Shown in pieces: positions 55,235 through 64,000 of a stretch of 64,000 bases of DNA. This DNA is from Lysobacter sp. cf310. GTDB lineage: Bacteria; Pseudomonadota; Gammaproteobacteria; Xanthomonadales; Xanthomonadaceae. Made by a program: the position numbers and the translations under genes. The DNA lies in the NCBI RefSeq assembly GCF_900114355.1, contig NZ_FOSS01000008.1, positions 1 through 64,000 on the forward strand. Direction: 5' to 3'. The number at the start of each line of letters is the position of its first letter. The first letter of the stretch is position 1. A model generated the notes under the pieces. The model worked only from the letters and a program-made list of their open reading frames with translations, had not been told where the DNA came from and ran no database searches.

Positions 55235-57577
55235 ATGTCACGACCCCCCGAGCCATCGCCGCCGCCGCCGCTGCCGTCCGAGCGACTGCGCGTGGGCGAT
55301 TGCCTGGTCGACGTGCCGCTGCGCGAGATCCTCGCGCCGGGCGCGCGCCGGGCGCGCCGGATCACGCCCAAGGCCATGGGCGTGCTGCTGAGCCTGGTCG
55401 AGCACCAGGGCCGGGTGGTGAGCCGCGACGCCCTGCTGACCGAGGTCTGGCCCGACACCCTGCCGACCAACGACGTCATCACCCAGGCCATCACCCAACT
55501 GCGTAAGGCCTTCGACGACGAGCGCGGCAATCCGCGCTACATCGAGACGATCGCCAAGAACGGTTATCGCCTGCTCACGCCGGTGGTGTGGCTGGACGCC
55601 GCCACGGACGCGCCCGCGCGCGCCGAACGCGCGCGTCAGGAAGCGGCGCTGGTCGATCCCTCGCGCACCACCGCCGAGCATCCGGCGTTTCCCGAACCGC
55701 GGCGCGACGAGACGGTGGCGGCGATTCCGGTGGTCGCCGCGCCCAGCGCGCGCGGCGCCTGGACCTCGATCGTCGGCGCGATCGTGGCGGTGACGGTGCT
55801 GGTCGGTGCGATCGTGCTGTGGTCGATGCTGCGCGCGCCGGCGCCGCAGGACGCGCGCGCCAACAGCGCGATGCCCTTGCCCAGCGAACGCCCGTATCGC
55901 CTGATCACCTCGATGCCCGGCTTCGAGCTGGCGCCGACGCTGTCGCCGGACGCGTCGATGGTGGCTTACGTCGCCATCCCCGAGCGCGCGCGGGCGACCG
56001 CGATCATGGTCCAGACCACCGACCAGACCCAGCCGCGCGTGCTTAGCCATCCCAGCGGCGCCGCCGAGGACAGCGCGCCGGCGTGGTCGCCGGACGGGCG
56101 CTGGATCGCGTTCGTGCGGCTGGAACCGGGCGTCGCCTGCCGGGTCATGATGATCGCGGCCAACGGCGGCGCCGAGCGCGAAGTCGGCACCTGCGACCAT
56201 CGCAGCCCGCCCAGCTTCGACTGGACGCCCGACAGCCACGGCCTGGTGTTCGGCAGCATGCCCACCGCCTTGGGCGTGGTCGGCATGCGCCAGCTCGATC
56301 TGGCCAGCGGCGAATGGACCGCGCTCAACTACCGCCGCGGTCGCGACGACCTCGACACCGCGCCGCGCTACTCGCCCGACGGGCGCTGGATCGCCTTCGT
56401 GCGCAACGCGCCGCTGGGCGACTTCTGGCGGGTGCCGGCCGAGGGCGGCGAAGCCGAGCGCCTGACCGAACTGCGCGCCGACGTGCGCGGCTGGGACTGG
56501 CTGCCCGACGGCAGCGGCCTGTTGTTCGGACGCGCCATCGACGGCGATGTGCGCATGTACCGGCTCGACTTCGACAGCGGCCGGATCACCGACACCGGCA
56601 TCGCCGATGCCCAGAGCCCGGTGTCCGCGCGCAGCCGCGAGGCCGCGGTGTTCGTGCAGCGCAAACCCTATTTCGGTCTGTACCGGGTGATGGTGCCGGA
56701 GCATTCCGGCGGCCTGGTGCACGTGGTCGAACCCCTGTTCGCGTCCTCGGCGCGCGATGTGCTGCCGTCGATCGCGCCCGACTCGCGCCAGATGGTGTTC
56801 GTGTCCGACCGCTCCGGCAGCAACGGCCTGTGGTGGGCCGACCTGCAGCGGCCGGAATCGCTGCGCATGATCGCCGGCGTGCAGCCGGCCACCCGTTACG
56901 TCTCCAGCTGGTCGCCGGACGCGCGCAGCGTGCTGGTCAGCGGCCGCGACCGCGAGGGCCGGCCGGTGGTGCACGAGGTGGTGCCGTCCAGCGGCCGGGT
57001 CTCGCAGCTGGACCTGCCGCTGAGCGAACCGGTGCAGGCCCTGTATCTGCCCGATCCGGACCGGATCCTGGTCCTGGCCGGCGCCGGCGACGGTCACCTG
57101 CGCCTGCACCTGTTCGACCGCCGCCAGAACCCCATGAAGGCCCTGGCCACCATCGACGACGTGTCCCAGGTTCAGCTGGACCCGGTCGGCCAGCGCGTGC
57201 TGTTCACCCGGCCGACCCGCAGCGGCCTGTGGCAAGCCGACCTGGCCCTGAGCGCGGGCAGCGTGCGCGAGCTGAACGCGGAGATGCCGATCTCCGACCG
57301 CTACCGCCTGTGGGCGGTCGCCGGCGACGGCCAGATCCGCTACCTCGAACAGCTGCAAAGTTGCGCTGCCCGCCTGCGTCGCATCGGCCTGGGAGACACC
57401 ACCACGGCACCGGCCCTGTGCCTGGACCAAAGCCGGCGCGCCGCGGTCAACGGTTTCTCGGTCAGCCCGCGCGGCGACGCCGTGTATGTGGCCCTGGTCG
57501 AGTGGGATGGCGCTGATATCGGTTACATGGACCTGTTGCCGGCTCCGAAGACCGAAGTGCCGGGTTGGTTCAAGTAA
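55235..57577 (+). CDS. Membrane-bound winged-helix regulator with C-terminal propeller (CadC-like)
   Basis: 780 residues. N-terminal OmpR/CadC-type winged helix (about residues 15-115: LRVGDCLVDVPLREILAPG, LLTEVWPDTLPTNDVITQAI, IETIAKNGYRLL), a linker, one transmembrane helix (about 182-204, IVGAIVAVTVLVGAIVLWSM), then a long periplasmic part rich in PD40/TolB-type units (WSPDGRWIAFVR, YSPDGRWIAFVR, WSPDARSVLVSG). It probably senses an extracytoplasmic signal through the propeller and controls transcription from the membrane. The AraC and TonB receptor genes follow on the same strand but no target is proven. Confidence 0.85.
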   Translation: MSRPPEPSPPPPLPSERLRVGDCLVDVPLREILAPGARRARRITPKAMGVLLSLVEHQGRVVSRDALLTEVWPDTLPTNDVITQAITQLRKAFDDERGNPRYIETIAKNGYRLLTPVVWLDAATDAPARAERARQEAALVDPSRTTAEHPAFPEPRRDETVAAIPVVAAPSARGAWTSIVGAIVAVTVLVGAIVLWSMLRAPAPQDARANSAMPLPSERPYRLITSMPGFELAPTLSPDASMVAYVAIPERARATAIMVQTTDQTQPRVLSHPSGAAEDSAPAWSPDGRWIAFVRLEPGVACRVMMIAANGGAEREVGTCDHRSPPSFDWTPDSHGLVFGSMPTALGVVGMRQLDLASGEWTALNYRRGRDDLDTAPRYSPDGRWIAFVRNAPLGDFWRVPAEGGEAERLTELRADVRGWDWLPDGSGLLFGRAIDGDVRMYRLDFDSGRITDTGIADAQSPVSARSREAAVFVQRKPYFGLYRVMVPEHSGGLVHVVEPLFASSARDVLPSIAPDSRQMVFVSDRSGSNGLWWADLQRPESLRMIAGVQPATRYVSSWSPDARSVLVSGRDREGRPVVHEVVPSSGRVSQLDLPLSEPVQALYLPDPDRILVLAGAGDGHLRLHLFDRRQNPMKALATIDDVSQVQLDPVGQRVLFTRPTRSGLWQADLALSAGSVRELNAEMPISDRYRLWAVAGDGQIRYLEQLQSCAARLRRIGLGDTTTAPALCLDQSRRAAVNGFSVSPRGDAVYVALVEWDGADIGYMDLLPAPKTEVPGWFK

Positions 57578-57582
57578 TTGAT

Positions 57583-57620
57583 CCGAAAGCGAAACATGCT
57601 TTCGGAAGTTCTTCGGTTTT
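57583..57620 (+). terminator. Terminator after the winged-helix/propeller gene
   Basis: CCGAAAGC / GCTTTCGG stem with a 7-nt loop, then AAGTTCTTCGGTTTT. A T-rich tail follows the hairpin after a short gap; moderate intrinsic terminator. Confidence 0.55.
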
Positions 57621-57720
57621 GCTCTCGTTGCGATTTCGCATAACTGTCCGACAACTTTCCTGAAGCCGCCGTCCGGCTCCGGCAAAACCTTTGGCCATTC
57701 TCGGCACAAGAGGTGGACCA

Positions 57721-58632
57721 ATGGAGCAATCGCAATGGGCGGATCGCGGGCAGCTGCTGCAGCTCGACAGCCCGGACAACGCAGCGCTGGGTAGCTGCGT
57801 CGGCGTCTCCCGCCTCGGCAGCGCACAGCTGTCGGGCGCCAACTTCTCGATCTGGGTGCAGCTGCGAGGCGCGTCCTGGGTCGAAGCCAAGGAAGGCAAA
57901 TTCCGTCTGCGCCGCGGCGACTGGATCGCCTTCGAGCGCGACTCCAAGCCGGTGCTGCAGGCCGACCGCCACGGTCTGTGCGTGGGCCTGAACCTGAGCG
58001 CGGACGCGCTCAAGGCGATGGCGCGCTTCACCGACTGCGGCCTCTATGCCGGCCGCGGTCGCATGACCCGGCGCGACGCCCGCGTCGCCCTGCGCCTGTG
58101 GCGCCAGGCCAGCGTGCACGCCGCCGACACCGAGGCCCCGGCCGAGGTCACCGCGCTGCGTCCGATCCTGCTGCACCTGGCCGGCATCCAGCGCGAGCTG
58201 GCCGCGCGCATCCCGCGTTGCCCCGGCCGCTCGCGCAGCCGCAAGCGTCAGGTGTTCGGCCGTCTGCAGCGCGCGCGCCTGTATCTGGAAGGCAATTGCG
58301 ATCGCGTGGTGCGCATCAGCGAACTCGCCGAGCTGACCAGCTTCTCTAGCTGGTACTTCTCCAAGACCTTCCACTCGCTCTATGAGGAGAGTCCGCAGGC
58401 GGCGTCGGCGCGCATGCGTCTGGAGCACGCGGCGGATCTGCTGAAGAGCACGACGATGATGATCGGCGAGGTCGCCGCGGCCAGCGGCTTCGACAACTGC
58501 TGCAGTTTCGCGCGCGCGTTCCGCGCACGCTTCGGCGTATCGGCCACGCGCTATCGCAGCGCGGCGGCGAGCGGCGCGAATGCGCGGGCCGATTCGGCAA
58601 AGTCCGCGGGCGTCGTGCGCAAAGCCGCGTGA
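57721..58632 (+). CDS. AraC-family transcriptional regulator
   Basis: 303 residues starting MEQSQWADRGQLLQLDSPDN. The N-terminal cupin-like sensing region (about 25-150) has LRRGDWIAFERDSKP. A basic linker (RCPGRSRSRKRQVFGR) leads to a C-terminal AraC DNA-binding domain (about 190-285) with helix-turn-helix units VVRISELAELTSFSSWYFSKTF and IGEVAAASGFDNCCSFARAFRARFG. It precedes the TonB-dependent receptor gene and a strong terminator separates the two, so it may act on the receptor as a regulator in trans. Confidence 0.85.
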   Translation: MEQSQWADRGQLLQLDSPDNAALGSCVGVSRLGSAQLSGANFSIWVQLRGASWVEAKEGKFRLRRGDWIAFERDSKPVLQADRHGLCVGLNLSADALKAMARFTDCGLYAGRGRMTRRDARVALRLWRQASVHAADTEAPAEVTALRPILLHLAGIQRELAARIPRCPGRSRSRKRQVFGRLQRARLYLEGNCDRVVRISELAELTSFSSWYFSKTFHSLYEESPQAASARMRLEHAADLLKSTTMMIGEVAAASGFDNCCSFARAFRARFGVSATRYRSAAASGANARADSAKSAGVVRKAA

Positions 58633-58712
58633 GTTCGGCGCCAACGATGCGGAATCGCGCACATATATAGAGGTGCGCGTCGCGATGCATCGGCGTGCAG
58701 TGAGAACGACGA

Positions 58713-58746
58713 GCGAAGCCGCTGACATCAACGGCTTCGCTTTTTT
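58713..58746 (+). terminator. Intrinsic terminator after the AraC gene
   Basis: GCGAAGCCG / CGGCTTCGC, a 9-bp stem with a 10-nt loop, followed directly by six T. Clear Rho-independent terminator. Confidence 0.92.
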
Positions 58747-58918
58747 GTTTGCGCGTGTTACGCGCGTTCGCGTTGCTTGTGCGACGACGCGGCGCGTGTG
58801 AGCTCGCGGACCGACTCGGCAAAGTCTCTCAGCGCCGCGCGCAAAGCAGCGATGGCCAGCGGAACGTAATTTTGCTGGGCGTTTTAACACGCCCATAACG
58901 ATTACTGGAGAGAGATAG

Positions 58919-61750
58919 ATGAACCATCGCAATTTGCGTCCCGCGGTGCGGCTCGGCTTGCTGCCGGCCGGTATCGCGATCGCACTGGTGCCGGCGTTTG
59001 CCAGCGCCCAAGAAGCCGATGCAGCTCCCGCCCAAGACGCCACGACGCTCGATCGCATCGAGGTCACCGGCTCGCGCATCAAGCGCGCCGACATCGAAAC
59101 TTCGCAGCCGATCTTCACCCTGACCCGCGCCGAGATCGACAAGCAGGGCGTGACTTCGGTCGCCGACGTGCTGCAGCGCATCTCCAGCAACGGCGCCGCG
59201 CTGAACTCGACCTTCAACAACGGTGGCGACGGTTCCTCGGGCATCAGCCTGCGTAACCTCGGCAGCAGCCGCACCCTGGTGCTGGTCAACGGCCGCCGCT
59301 GGACCACCCAGCTCGACGGTTCGGTCGACCTCAACACCATCCCGGCCTCGATCATCGAGCGCGTGGAAGTGCTGAAGGACGGCGCCTCGACCATCTACGG
59401 TTCCGACGCCATCGCCGGCGTGGTCAACATCATCACCCGCCGCAACTTCGAAGGCGCCGAAGCCGGCGCGTACTTCGGCCAGTACAACGCCCAGGACGGC
59501 GACCGTCAGGCGTACGACTTCTCGCTGGGCGTGAGCAACGACCGCTCCTCGCTGCTGCTGGGCGCTTCCTACGTGAAGGAAGAGGCCGTCATGGCCGGCG
59601 CTCGCAAGATCTCCGCGGGCGGCGCTCCGTTCTTCTCGGGCCAGAGCGGCACCGGCTTCCCGGGTTCGTTCGTCGACAACCAGGGCACCGCGTCCAACGC
59701 CGACGACGTGCGCTACGTGCTCGACGCGCAGGGCAACAAGGTCGTTTACGACTCGGCCATCCACGGCTACAACACCTCGCCGGACAACTACCTGCTGACC
59801 CCGCAGGAGCGCACCTCGCTGTTCGCGCAGGGCACGTTCGACATCACCGACAACCTGACCTTCCGCACCGAGACGCTGTACAACCAGCGCATCTCCGAGC
59901 AGCTGCTCGCGGCCATGCCGGTCACCGGCCTGACCCTGAGCAAGGACAGCCTGTATGCGCCGGCCGAGTACAAGGGCGTGCGCGATCTGGTCGGCGTCAA
60001 CCGCCGCTTCCAGGAAACCGGCGGCCGTTCGTTCAACCAGGACGTCAAGAACTTCCACTTCTACGGCGGTCTGGAAGGCTACTTCAGCGTCGGCGAGCGT
60101 CAGTTCGATTGGGACGCCGGCTACCGCTACGACAAGTCCGACGAAAGCACCCTGACCTACGGTCTGTTCAACCTGGCCGCGCTGCGCAACGCCTACGGTC
60201 CGTCGGAAATGCGCGACGGCAAGGCCGTGTGCGTGTCCGCTCCGGGCGGCGCGATCATCGCCGGCTGCGTGCCGATCAATCCGCTCGGCGGCCTGGGTGC
60301 GATCACCCCGGAAGGCCTGGCGTACACCGGCTTCACCGCGCACGATTCGGCCAAGGTCGAGTCCAAGAGCTACACCCTCAACGTCAGCGGCGACATCGTC
60401 GACCTGCCGGCCGGCCCGCTGGGCTTCGCCGCGGGCTATGAGCACCGCACCGAGAGCGGCCAGTTCGATCCGGACGCGTTCATCGCCGCCGGCCTGAGCA
60501 CGGGCAACGCGCGTTCGCCCACCGCCGGTTCGTACTCGCTGGACGAGTTCTACCTCGAAGTCGCCGTGCCGGTGCTGTCCGACCTGCCGTTCGCCAAGCT
60601 GCTCGACTTCTCGGTCGCCACGCGTTACTCGGACTTCAGCAACTTCGGCAACACGCTGAACAGCAAGTTCGGTTTCCGCTGGAAGCCGATCGACGACCTG
60701 CTGATCCGCGGTAACTGGTCGGAGGGCTTCCGCGCCCCGAGCATCAGCAACCTCTACGGCGGCAACACCGACTCGTTCGAGAGCTACATCGACCCGTGCT
60801 CCAGCCACTCGCCGCTGCGTAGCAACCCGCAGGTCGCCGCTCGCTGCGCCGCCGAAGGCGTGCCGGCGAACTACGTGCAGCCGGGCAACGGTTCGTCGCG
60901 TCAGACGTTGGAAGCCTTCACCTGGACCTCCAACGACAAGCTGTCGCCGGAAACCTCGACCAGCAAGACCCTGGGCTTCGTCTACAGCCCGAGCTGGCTG
61001 CAGGGCTTCGACATCGCCCTGGACTGGTACAAGGTCAAGATCGAGAACGCGATCACCCGTCCGGAAGCGCAGTTCATCCTCGACAAGTGCTACGCCGGTA
61101 CCCCGGGCGAGCAGGCCGCGTATTGCGGTCTGTACCAGCGCGGCGGCACCTCCGCCGGTAACCCGAACATCATCGACAACCTCGAGATGCCGCTGCTCAA
61201 CCTCGCTCAGTACGAGGTCGAGGGTTACGACATGACCTTGAACTACCGTCTGCCGGAAACGGTCTACGGCAAGTTCTCGATCACCTGGGACACCAGCTAC
61301 ACCTCCAAGTGGATCGCCACCGCCACCAAGGACTCCGTTGCGGAAGAGCGTCAGGGCCTGTACCTGCCGAACGATCCGTACTGGCGCATCAAGTCCAATC
61401 TGTACCTGGATTGGAGCAAGGGCGACTTCGGCGCGACCTGGGGCATGCGCTACAAGTCGGGCATCGACGAGGTCTGCCCGTTCACCGGTGCGAACGCGCA
61501 GGCTTACTGCTCGGATCCGAACCGCGTGACGGCCGAAGGCGCTTCGCCGCGTAACCACCTGGGCGCGACGACGTACCACGACATGCAGTTCCGCTACAAC
61601 ACGCCGTGGAACGCCACCGTCTCGGTCGGCGCGAACAACGTGTTCGACAAGGATCCGCCGCTGTCGTTGACCGCGAAGTACAACATGTTCGACCCGCAGT
61701 ACGACCTGCCGGGCCGCTACTACTACCTGCAGTACCGTCAGCGCTTCTGA
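58919..61750 (+). CDS. TonB-dependent outer-membrane receptor
   Basis: 943 residues. Signal peptide (LLPAGIAIALVPAFASAQ), then a TonB-box-like TTLDRIEVTGSRIKR, an N-terminal plug domain (residues ~50-190, GISLRNLGSSRTLVLVNGRRW) and a large beta-barrel ending with aromatic YYYLQYRQRF, as expected for insertion by BAM. It resembles the large Xanthomonadaceae receptors often linked to sugar or peptide uptake. Codons are markedly biased to the preferred set, suggesting high expression. GGAG lies 7-8 nt before the ATG. The substrate cannot be read from sequence alone. Confidence 0.93.
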   Translation: MNHRNLRPAVRLGLLPAGIAIALVPAFASAQEADAAPAQDATTLDRIEVTGSRIKRADIETSQPIFTLTRAEIDKQGVTSVADVLQRISSNGAALNSTFNNGGDGSSGISLRNLGSSRTLVLVNGRRWTTQLDGSVDLNTIPASIIERVEVLKDGASTIYGSDAIAGVVNIITRRNFEGAEAGAYFGQYNAQDGDRQAYDFSLGVSNDRSSLLLGASYVKEEAVMAGARKISAGGAPFFSGQSGTGFPGSFVDNQGTASNADDVRYVLDAQGNKVVYDSAIHGYNTSPDNYLLTPQERTSLFAQGTFDITDNLTFRTETLYNQRISEQLLAAMPVTGLTLSKDSLYAPAEYKGVRDLVGVNRRFQETGGRSFNQDVKNFHFYGGLEGYFSVGERQFDWDAGYRYDKSDESTLTYGLFNLAALRNAYGPSEMRDGKAVCVSAPGGAIIAGCVPINPLGGLGAITPEGLAYTGFTAHDSAKVESKSYTLNVSGDIVDLPAGPLGFAAGYEHRTESGQFDPDAFIAAGLSTGNARSPTAGSYSLDEFYLEVAVPVLSDLPFAKLLDFSVATRYSDFSNFGNTLNSKFGFRWKPIDDLLIRGNWSEGFRAPSISNLYGGNTDSFESYIDPCSSHSPLRSNPQVAARCAAEGVPANYVQPGNGSSRQTLEAFTWTSNDKLSPETSTSKTLGFVYSPSWLQGFDIALDWYKVKIENAITRPEAQFILDKCYAGTPGEQAAYCGLYQRGGTSAGNPNIIDNLEMPLLNLAQYEVEGYDMTLNYRLPETVYGKFSITWDTSYTSKWIATATKDSVAEERQGLYLPNDPYWRIKSNLYLDWSKGDFGATWGMRYKSGIDEVCPFTGANAQAYCSDPNRVTAEGASPRNHLGATTYHDMQFRYNTPWNATVSVGANNVFDKDPPLSLTAKYNMFDPQYDLPGRYYYLQYRQRF

Positions 61751-61785
61751 TCGACGGTTGCCGTAGTAGGCAGCACGCAGTACCG

Positions 61786-61816
61786 GGAGGCGGGCCATGG
61801 GCCCGCCTCCTTTTTT
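61786..61816 (+). terminator. Intrinsic terminator after the TonB receptor
   Basis: GGAGGCGGGC / GCCCGCCTCC, a 10-bp stem with a 5-nt loop, then TTTTTT. Very strong plus-strand terminator. Confidence 0.95.
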
Positions 61817-61917
61817 ATGCGCATCCGAATCGGTTCGGGCGCCCGCCGACGCGCTTGCGCCGGGCGATGGCGGCTCGGCTGCGACGCGTCAGCGCGGGCC
61901 GGCATCGCCGGGCGCGA

Positions 61918-62325
61918 TCAGCCGACGAAACGCGCGCGCGCGACGACCGTCTTGCTCAGGCCGGTCGATAGGTCGGTCACCAGCACGGACATCCGGATCA
62001 GGCCGTCGCCCATCAGGTCCGATGCGATCGGCGTGTTGCACGCGTGGAAGTTGCCGCAACCGGCGGGCGCAGTGCCGGTATCCAGATCGGTCCAGACGTA
62101 GCTGTAGCTGCCCGGGGTCAGGCCGGTGACCACGAAAGAAGCGGTGGTGGGGTCCGGTCCATTCCCCACCATGGAGACGCATCCGTTCGCGGTCAGCGCA
62201 TCGTTGGCGTTGGTGTCGACGAAGCAGGACAGCTTGACGTTGGTCAGGTCGCCGGCGATCGCCGGCTGCGCTGCGCTCGACAGGCCCATGGCCACGAGCA
62301 AGGTCGCAATCATTGCGTTACGCAT
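61918..62325 (-). CDS. Small secreted Cys-containing protein
   Basis: 135 residues. Signal peptide MRNAMIATLLVAMGLSSAAQ (cleavage near AIAG-D), mature part of about 111 residues with four cysteines: LSCFVDTNAND, TANGCVSMVG, and CGNFHAC. Beta-rich composition, with no known family recognised. The start is well supported by AAGGAGG 8 nt upstream. It is convergent with the TonB receptor gene. It may be an extracellular protein. Confidence 0.75.
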   Translation of the reverse strand: MRNAMIATLLVAMGLSSAAQPAIAGDLTNVKLSCFVDTNANDALTANGCVSMVGNGPDPTTASFVVTGLTPGSYSYVWTDLDTGTAPAGCGNFHACNTPIASDLMGDGLIRMSVLVTDLSTGLSKTVVARARFVG

Positions 62326-62999
62326 TCCTTGATCCTCCTTGTTTGATTTCCCTGGCGAACTGCTGCGTTCGCCGCATGCAGCCTAGGCCAGAAAACAAGC
62401 CGATGCCCTGAACAGAGCGAGCGCTGAGCGCTATGTGTGGCTTATTGGCGCGTGTCTGCTGGCGATCATGTGTATTAGAAGTGCCGTCTATCGCTGCGCC
62501 TTGGTCTGTCGTCGAATGTCGCCACGTCCCGGCGTTCGTCGCAGTCAGGCTCATGCAGCATCCGATCGGCGATGGAACGCGCGACTGCAGCGGTGGTCGC
62601 ATCCCGCGTGCGCATTCGCAACTCGACGAATCGGGATTCGCAAGACCCGGCTGCGAGCTTGCGAACTTGCACAGACCGATCGCCACGAGTGCGCGCGCAG
62701 TCGTGCAAGACCGGTACGCGCATGGAGGACGCGTGATCCGTGATGGCGGATGCGTGTGGAGCGAATAGAGCCCGCCTTCGCATCGCGGCGTTCGCGGCGA
62801 TCGTTGCGGCGCGTCGGCAGCGCGTTCGCCTGGGAATGTGTGGCGGCACGAAGTACCGGCGCAGGGCGGGGCGGGGACTTTCGACGAGCGCCGGCGCGGC
62901 GGCGGGGCCAGTCCCGTGGGCCTTCCTGCGTGGCCTCGCCCCGGAGCGGGCGGCGGCCGCTGCGGTAATATCGGGCCCATCGCAAGCCCGGATCGCACG
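62326..62999. other. Intergenic region between secreted protein and oxygenase genes
   Basis: 674 bp without a gene I can support; the ORFs here lack ribosome sites or a recognisable product. TAATAT at 62966-62971 could be a -10 box for the oxygenase gene. The segment 62341-62500 is less GC-rich than average. Confidence 0.4.
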
Positions 63000-63989
63000 A
63001 TGAAATTGCAGGTGCCGTTCATCCAGTTGCCGCTGACCATCGATGCGGCGCGGCTGGCCGCCGAGATCGCCGACCTGGGCGAGGGCCCCTGGCGCCCGCA
63101 CCCGCAGGGTTTCGCCGGCAACTCCATGCTGCCGCTGGTGGCGGCGGACGGCGACCCGGCCAACGAGGCTTTCTCCGGGCAGATGCGCCCGACCCCGGAG
63201 CTGCTGCGCTGCCCGTACCTGACCCAGGTTTTCGCCAGCCTCGGCGCCACCGTCGGCCGCAGCCGCTTGATGCGCCTGTCCGGCCATGCCGAGGTCACCC
63301 GCCACGCCGACCAGGGCTATTACTGGGCCGAGCGCGTGCGCGTGCACGTGCCGGTGGTGACCCAGCCGACCGTGCGCTTCGAGTGCGGCGATGCCGCCAT
63401 CAACATGGCCGCCGGCGAGTGCTGGATCTTCGACACCTGGCGCCAGCATCGCGTGATCAACGACGCGGTGGAATCGCGCATCCATCTGGTCGTGGACACG
63501 GTCGGCGGCGGCGATTTCTGGGAACTGGTCGCACGCGGCCGCCCGCACAACGTGCCGCCCGCGGGCTGGCCGCAGCAGGCGGTGGTGCCGCGCGCCAGCG
63601 AAATCGCCGATTTCGCCTGCGAGGCCGTCAACGTGCCGGCGGTGATGAGCCCTTGGGAGCTCAACGCTCACTTCGGCCTGCTGTTCGCCGATGCCGAGCC
63701 GCATCCGCAGCTGCAGCAGGTGCGCCAGGCCTCGATGCGCTTCGCACGCGTATGGCAGGGCCTGTGGTTCGAGTACGGCGAGCGCCCGCAAGGCCGCGCG
63801 CGTTATCGCGATGCGTTGCAGCGCTTCATCGACGAGGTCAAAGGCCCCAGCCAGACCATCCGGCTGAAGAACGAGCTGCGCTGGTTCAACGCCATGATGA
63901 CCATCGTCGCCAAGTTCGCGGTGGGCAGCGAGACGCCGGCGACGGGCAATAGCGCCGAGCAGCAGCGCGCGGTGGGCGATAACGCCTAG
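63000..63989 (+). CDS. Aspartyl/asparaginyl beta-hydroxylase-like 2OG-Fe(II) oxygenase
   Basis: 329 residues starting MKLQVPFIQLPLTIDAARLAAE. The middle region fits the Asp_Arg_Hydrox family: RLSGHAEVTRHADQGYYW, HVPVVTQPTVRFECGD, ECWIFDTWRQHRVIND and SRIHLVVDTV. It carries the His/Asp/His metal ligands and an Arg for 2-oxoglutarate. Related enzymes hydroxylate peptidyl Asp/Asn or lipid A acyl chains; the substrate is undetermined. The ribosome site is weak. The stop is 11 bp from the window end, so downstream partners are not visible. Confidence 0.85.
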   Translation: MKLQVPFIQLPLTIDAARLAAEIADLGEGPWRPHPQGFAGNSMLPLVAADGDPANEAFSGQMRPTPELLRCPYLTQVFASLGATVGRSRLMRLSGHAEVTRHADQGYYWAERVRVHVPVVTQPTVRFECGDAAINMAAGECWIFDTWRQHRVINDAVESRIHLVVDTVGGGDFWELVARGRPHNVPPAGWPQQAVVPRASEIADFACEAVNVPAVMSPWELNAHFGLLFADAEPHPQLQQVRQASMRFARVWQGLWFEYGERPQGRARYRDALQRFIDEVKGPSQTIRLKNELRWFNAMMTIVAKFAVGSETPATGNSAEQQRAVGDNA

Positions 63990-64000
63990 CCGTCGCTATC

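Noticed and set aside
58829-61798. A 989-residue minus-strand ORF antisense to the TonB receptor
   Set aside because: Strong codon bias and clear TonB-receptor features are on the plus strand; the antisense frame is an effect of rare stop codons at high GC.
62433-62768. Small ORFs between the secreted protein and the oxygenase gene
   Set aside because: No ribosome site, no domain, and poor third-position GC bias compared with neighbours.

Overview
The window (about 69% GC, dense genes, Xanthomonadaceae-type gene order) looks like a chromosomal segment of a Lysobacter or close relative. The strongest taxonomic clue is a secreted beta-lytic (M23) endopeptidase preproprotein at 49336-50490, a hallmark of bacteriolytic Lysobacter. 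No rRNA, tRNA, phage, transposase or CRISPR array was seen. I had no search tools, so family names rest on motifs read by eye.

Left part (1-12.1 kb): the whole branched-chain amino acid pathway lies in one minus-strand run, leader ilvL - ilvD - ilvC - ilvG - ilvM - ilvE - ilvA - leuA - leuC - leuD - leuB. Most neighbours overlap or nearly touch. The leader encodes an Ile/Leu/Val-rich peptide followed by an intrinsic terminator, so the operon is very probably attenuated. A second attenuation leader, the Thr-rich thrL, precedes thrA-thrB-thrC at 42.7-48.1 kb. Both leader ATGs lack a Shine-Dalgarno sequence and sit exactly 37 nt downstream of a TTGAC(A/G) box, which suggests nearly leaderless leader mRNAs.

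12.7-28 kb is accessory and cell-envelope material: two paralogous secreted DUF11-type proteins, a receptor-like Ser/Thr kinase with a C-terminal repeat region, small membrane proteins, an SseB-like protein, a serine hydrolase with a tetratricopeptide-like tail, a secreted pentapeptide-repeat protein and a metallo-beta-lactamase-fold lipoprotein.

28-37.3 kb looks like a xenobiotic-response neighbourhood: an AraC/GyrI regulator with a methyltransferase and an EamA exporter, a stand-alone GyrI-like protein, a tectonin-like propeller, and a Rox-like flavin monooxygenase. In front of the monooxygenase is a perfect 19-bp dyad matching, from memory, the rifamycin-associated element (RAE) of actinobacteria.

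37.3-42.4 kb holds the most system-like locus: an ECF sigma factor of the kinase-linked TIGR02999/ECF43 type, a transmembrane Ser/Thr kinase and a catalytically dead kinase homologue in one run. A 30-bp bipartite element (TCGACAG-N9-TTTGGCGTATTTAT) lies upstream of the sigma gene, and again, with identical spacing, upstream of the other kinase 22 kb away. This suggests a self-controlled sigma-kinase regulon.

48-64 kb contains two paralogous lipoproteins flanking the beta-lytic protease, a TPP riboswitch with thiC, an island of dispersed palindromic repeats, an ion channel, a membrane-bound winged-helix/propeller regulator, an AraC regulator next to a TonB-dependent receptor, a small secreted protein and an aspartyl/asparaginyl hydroxylase-like oxygenase.
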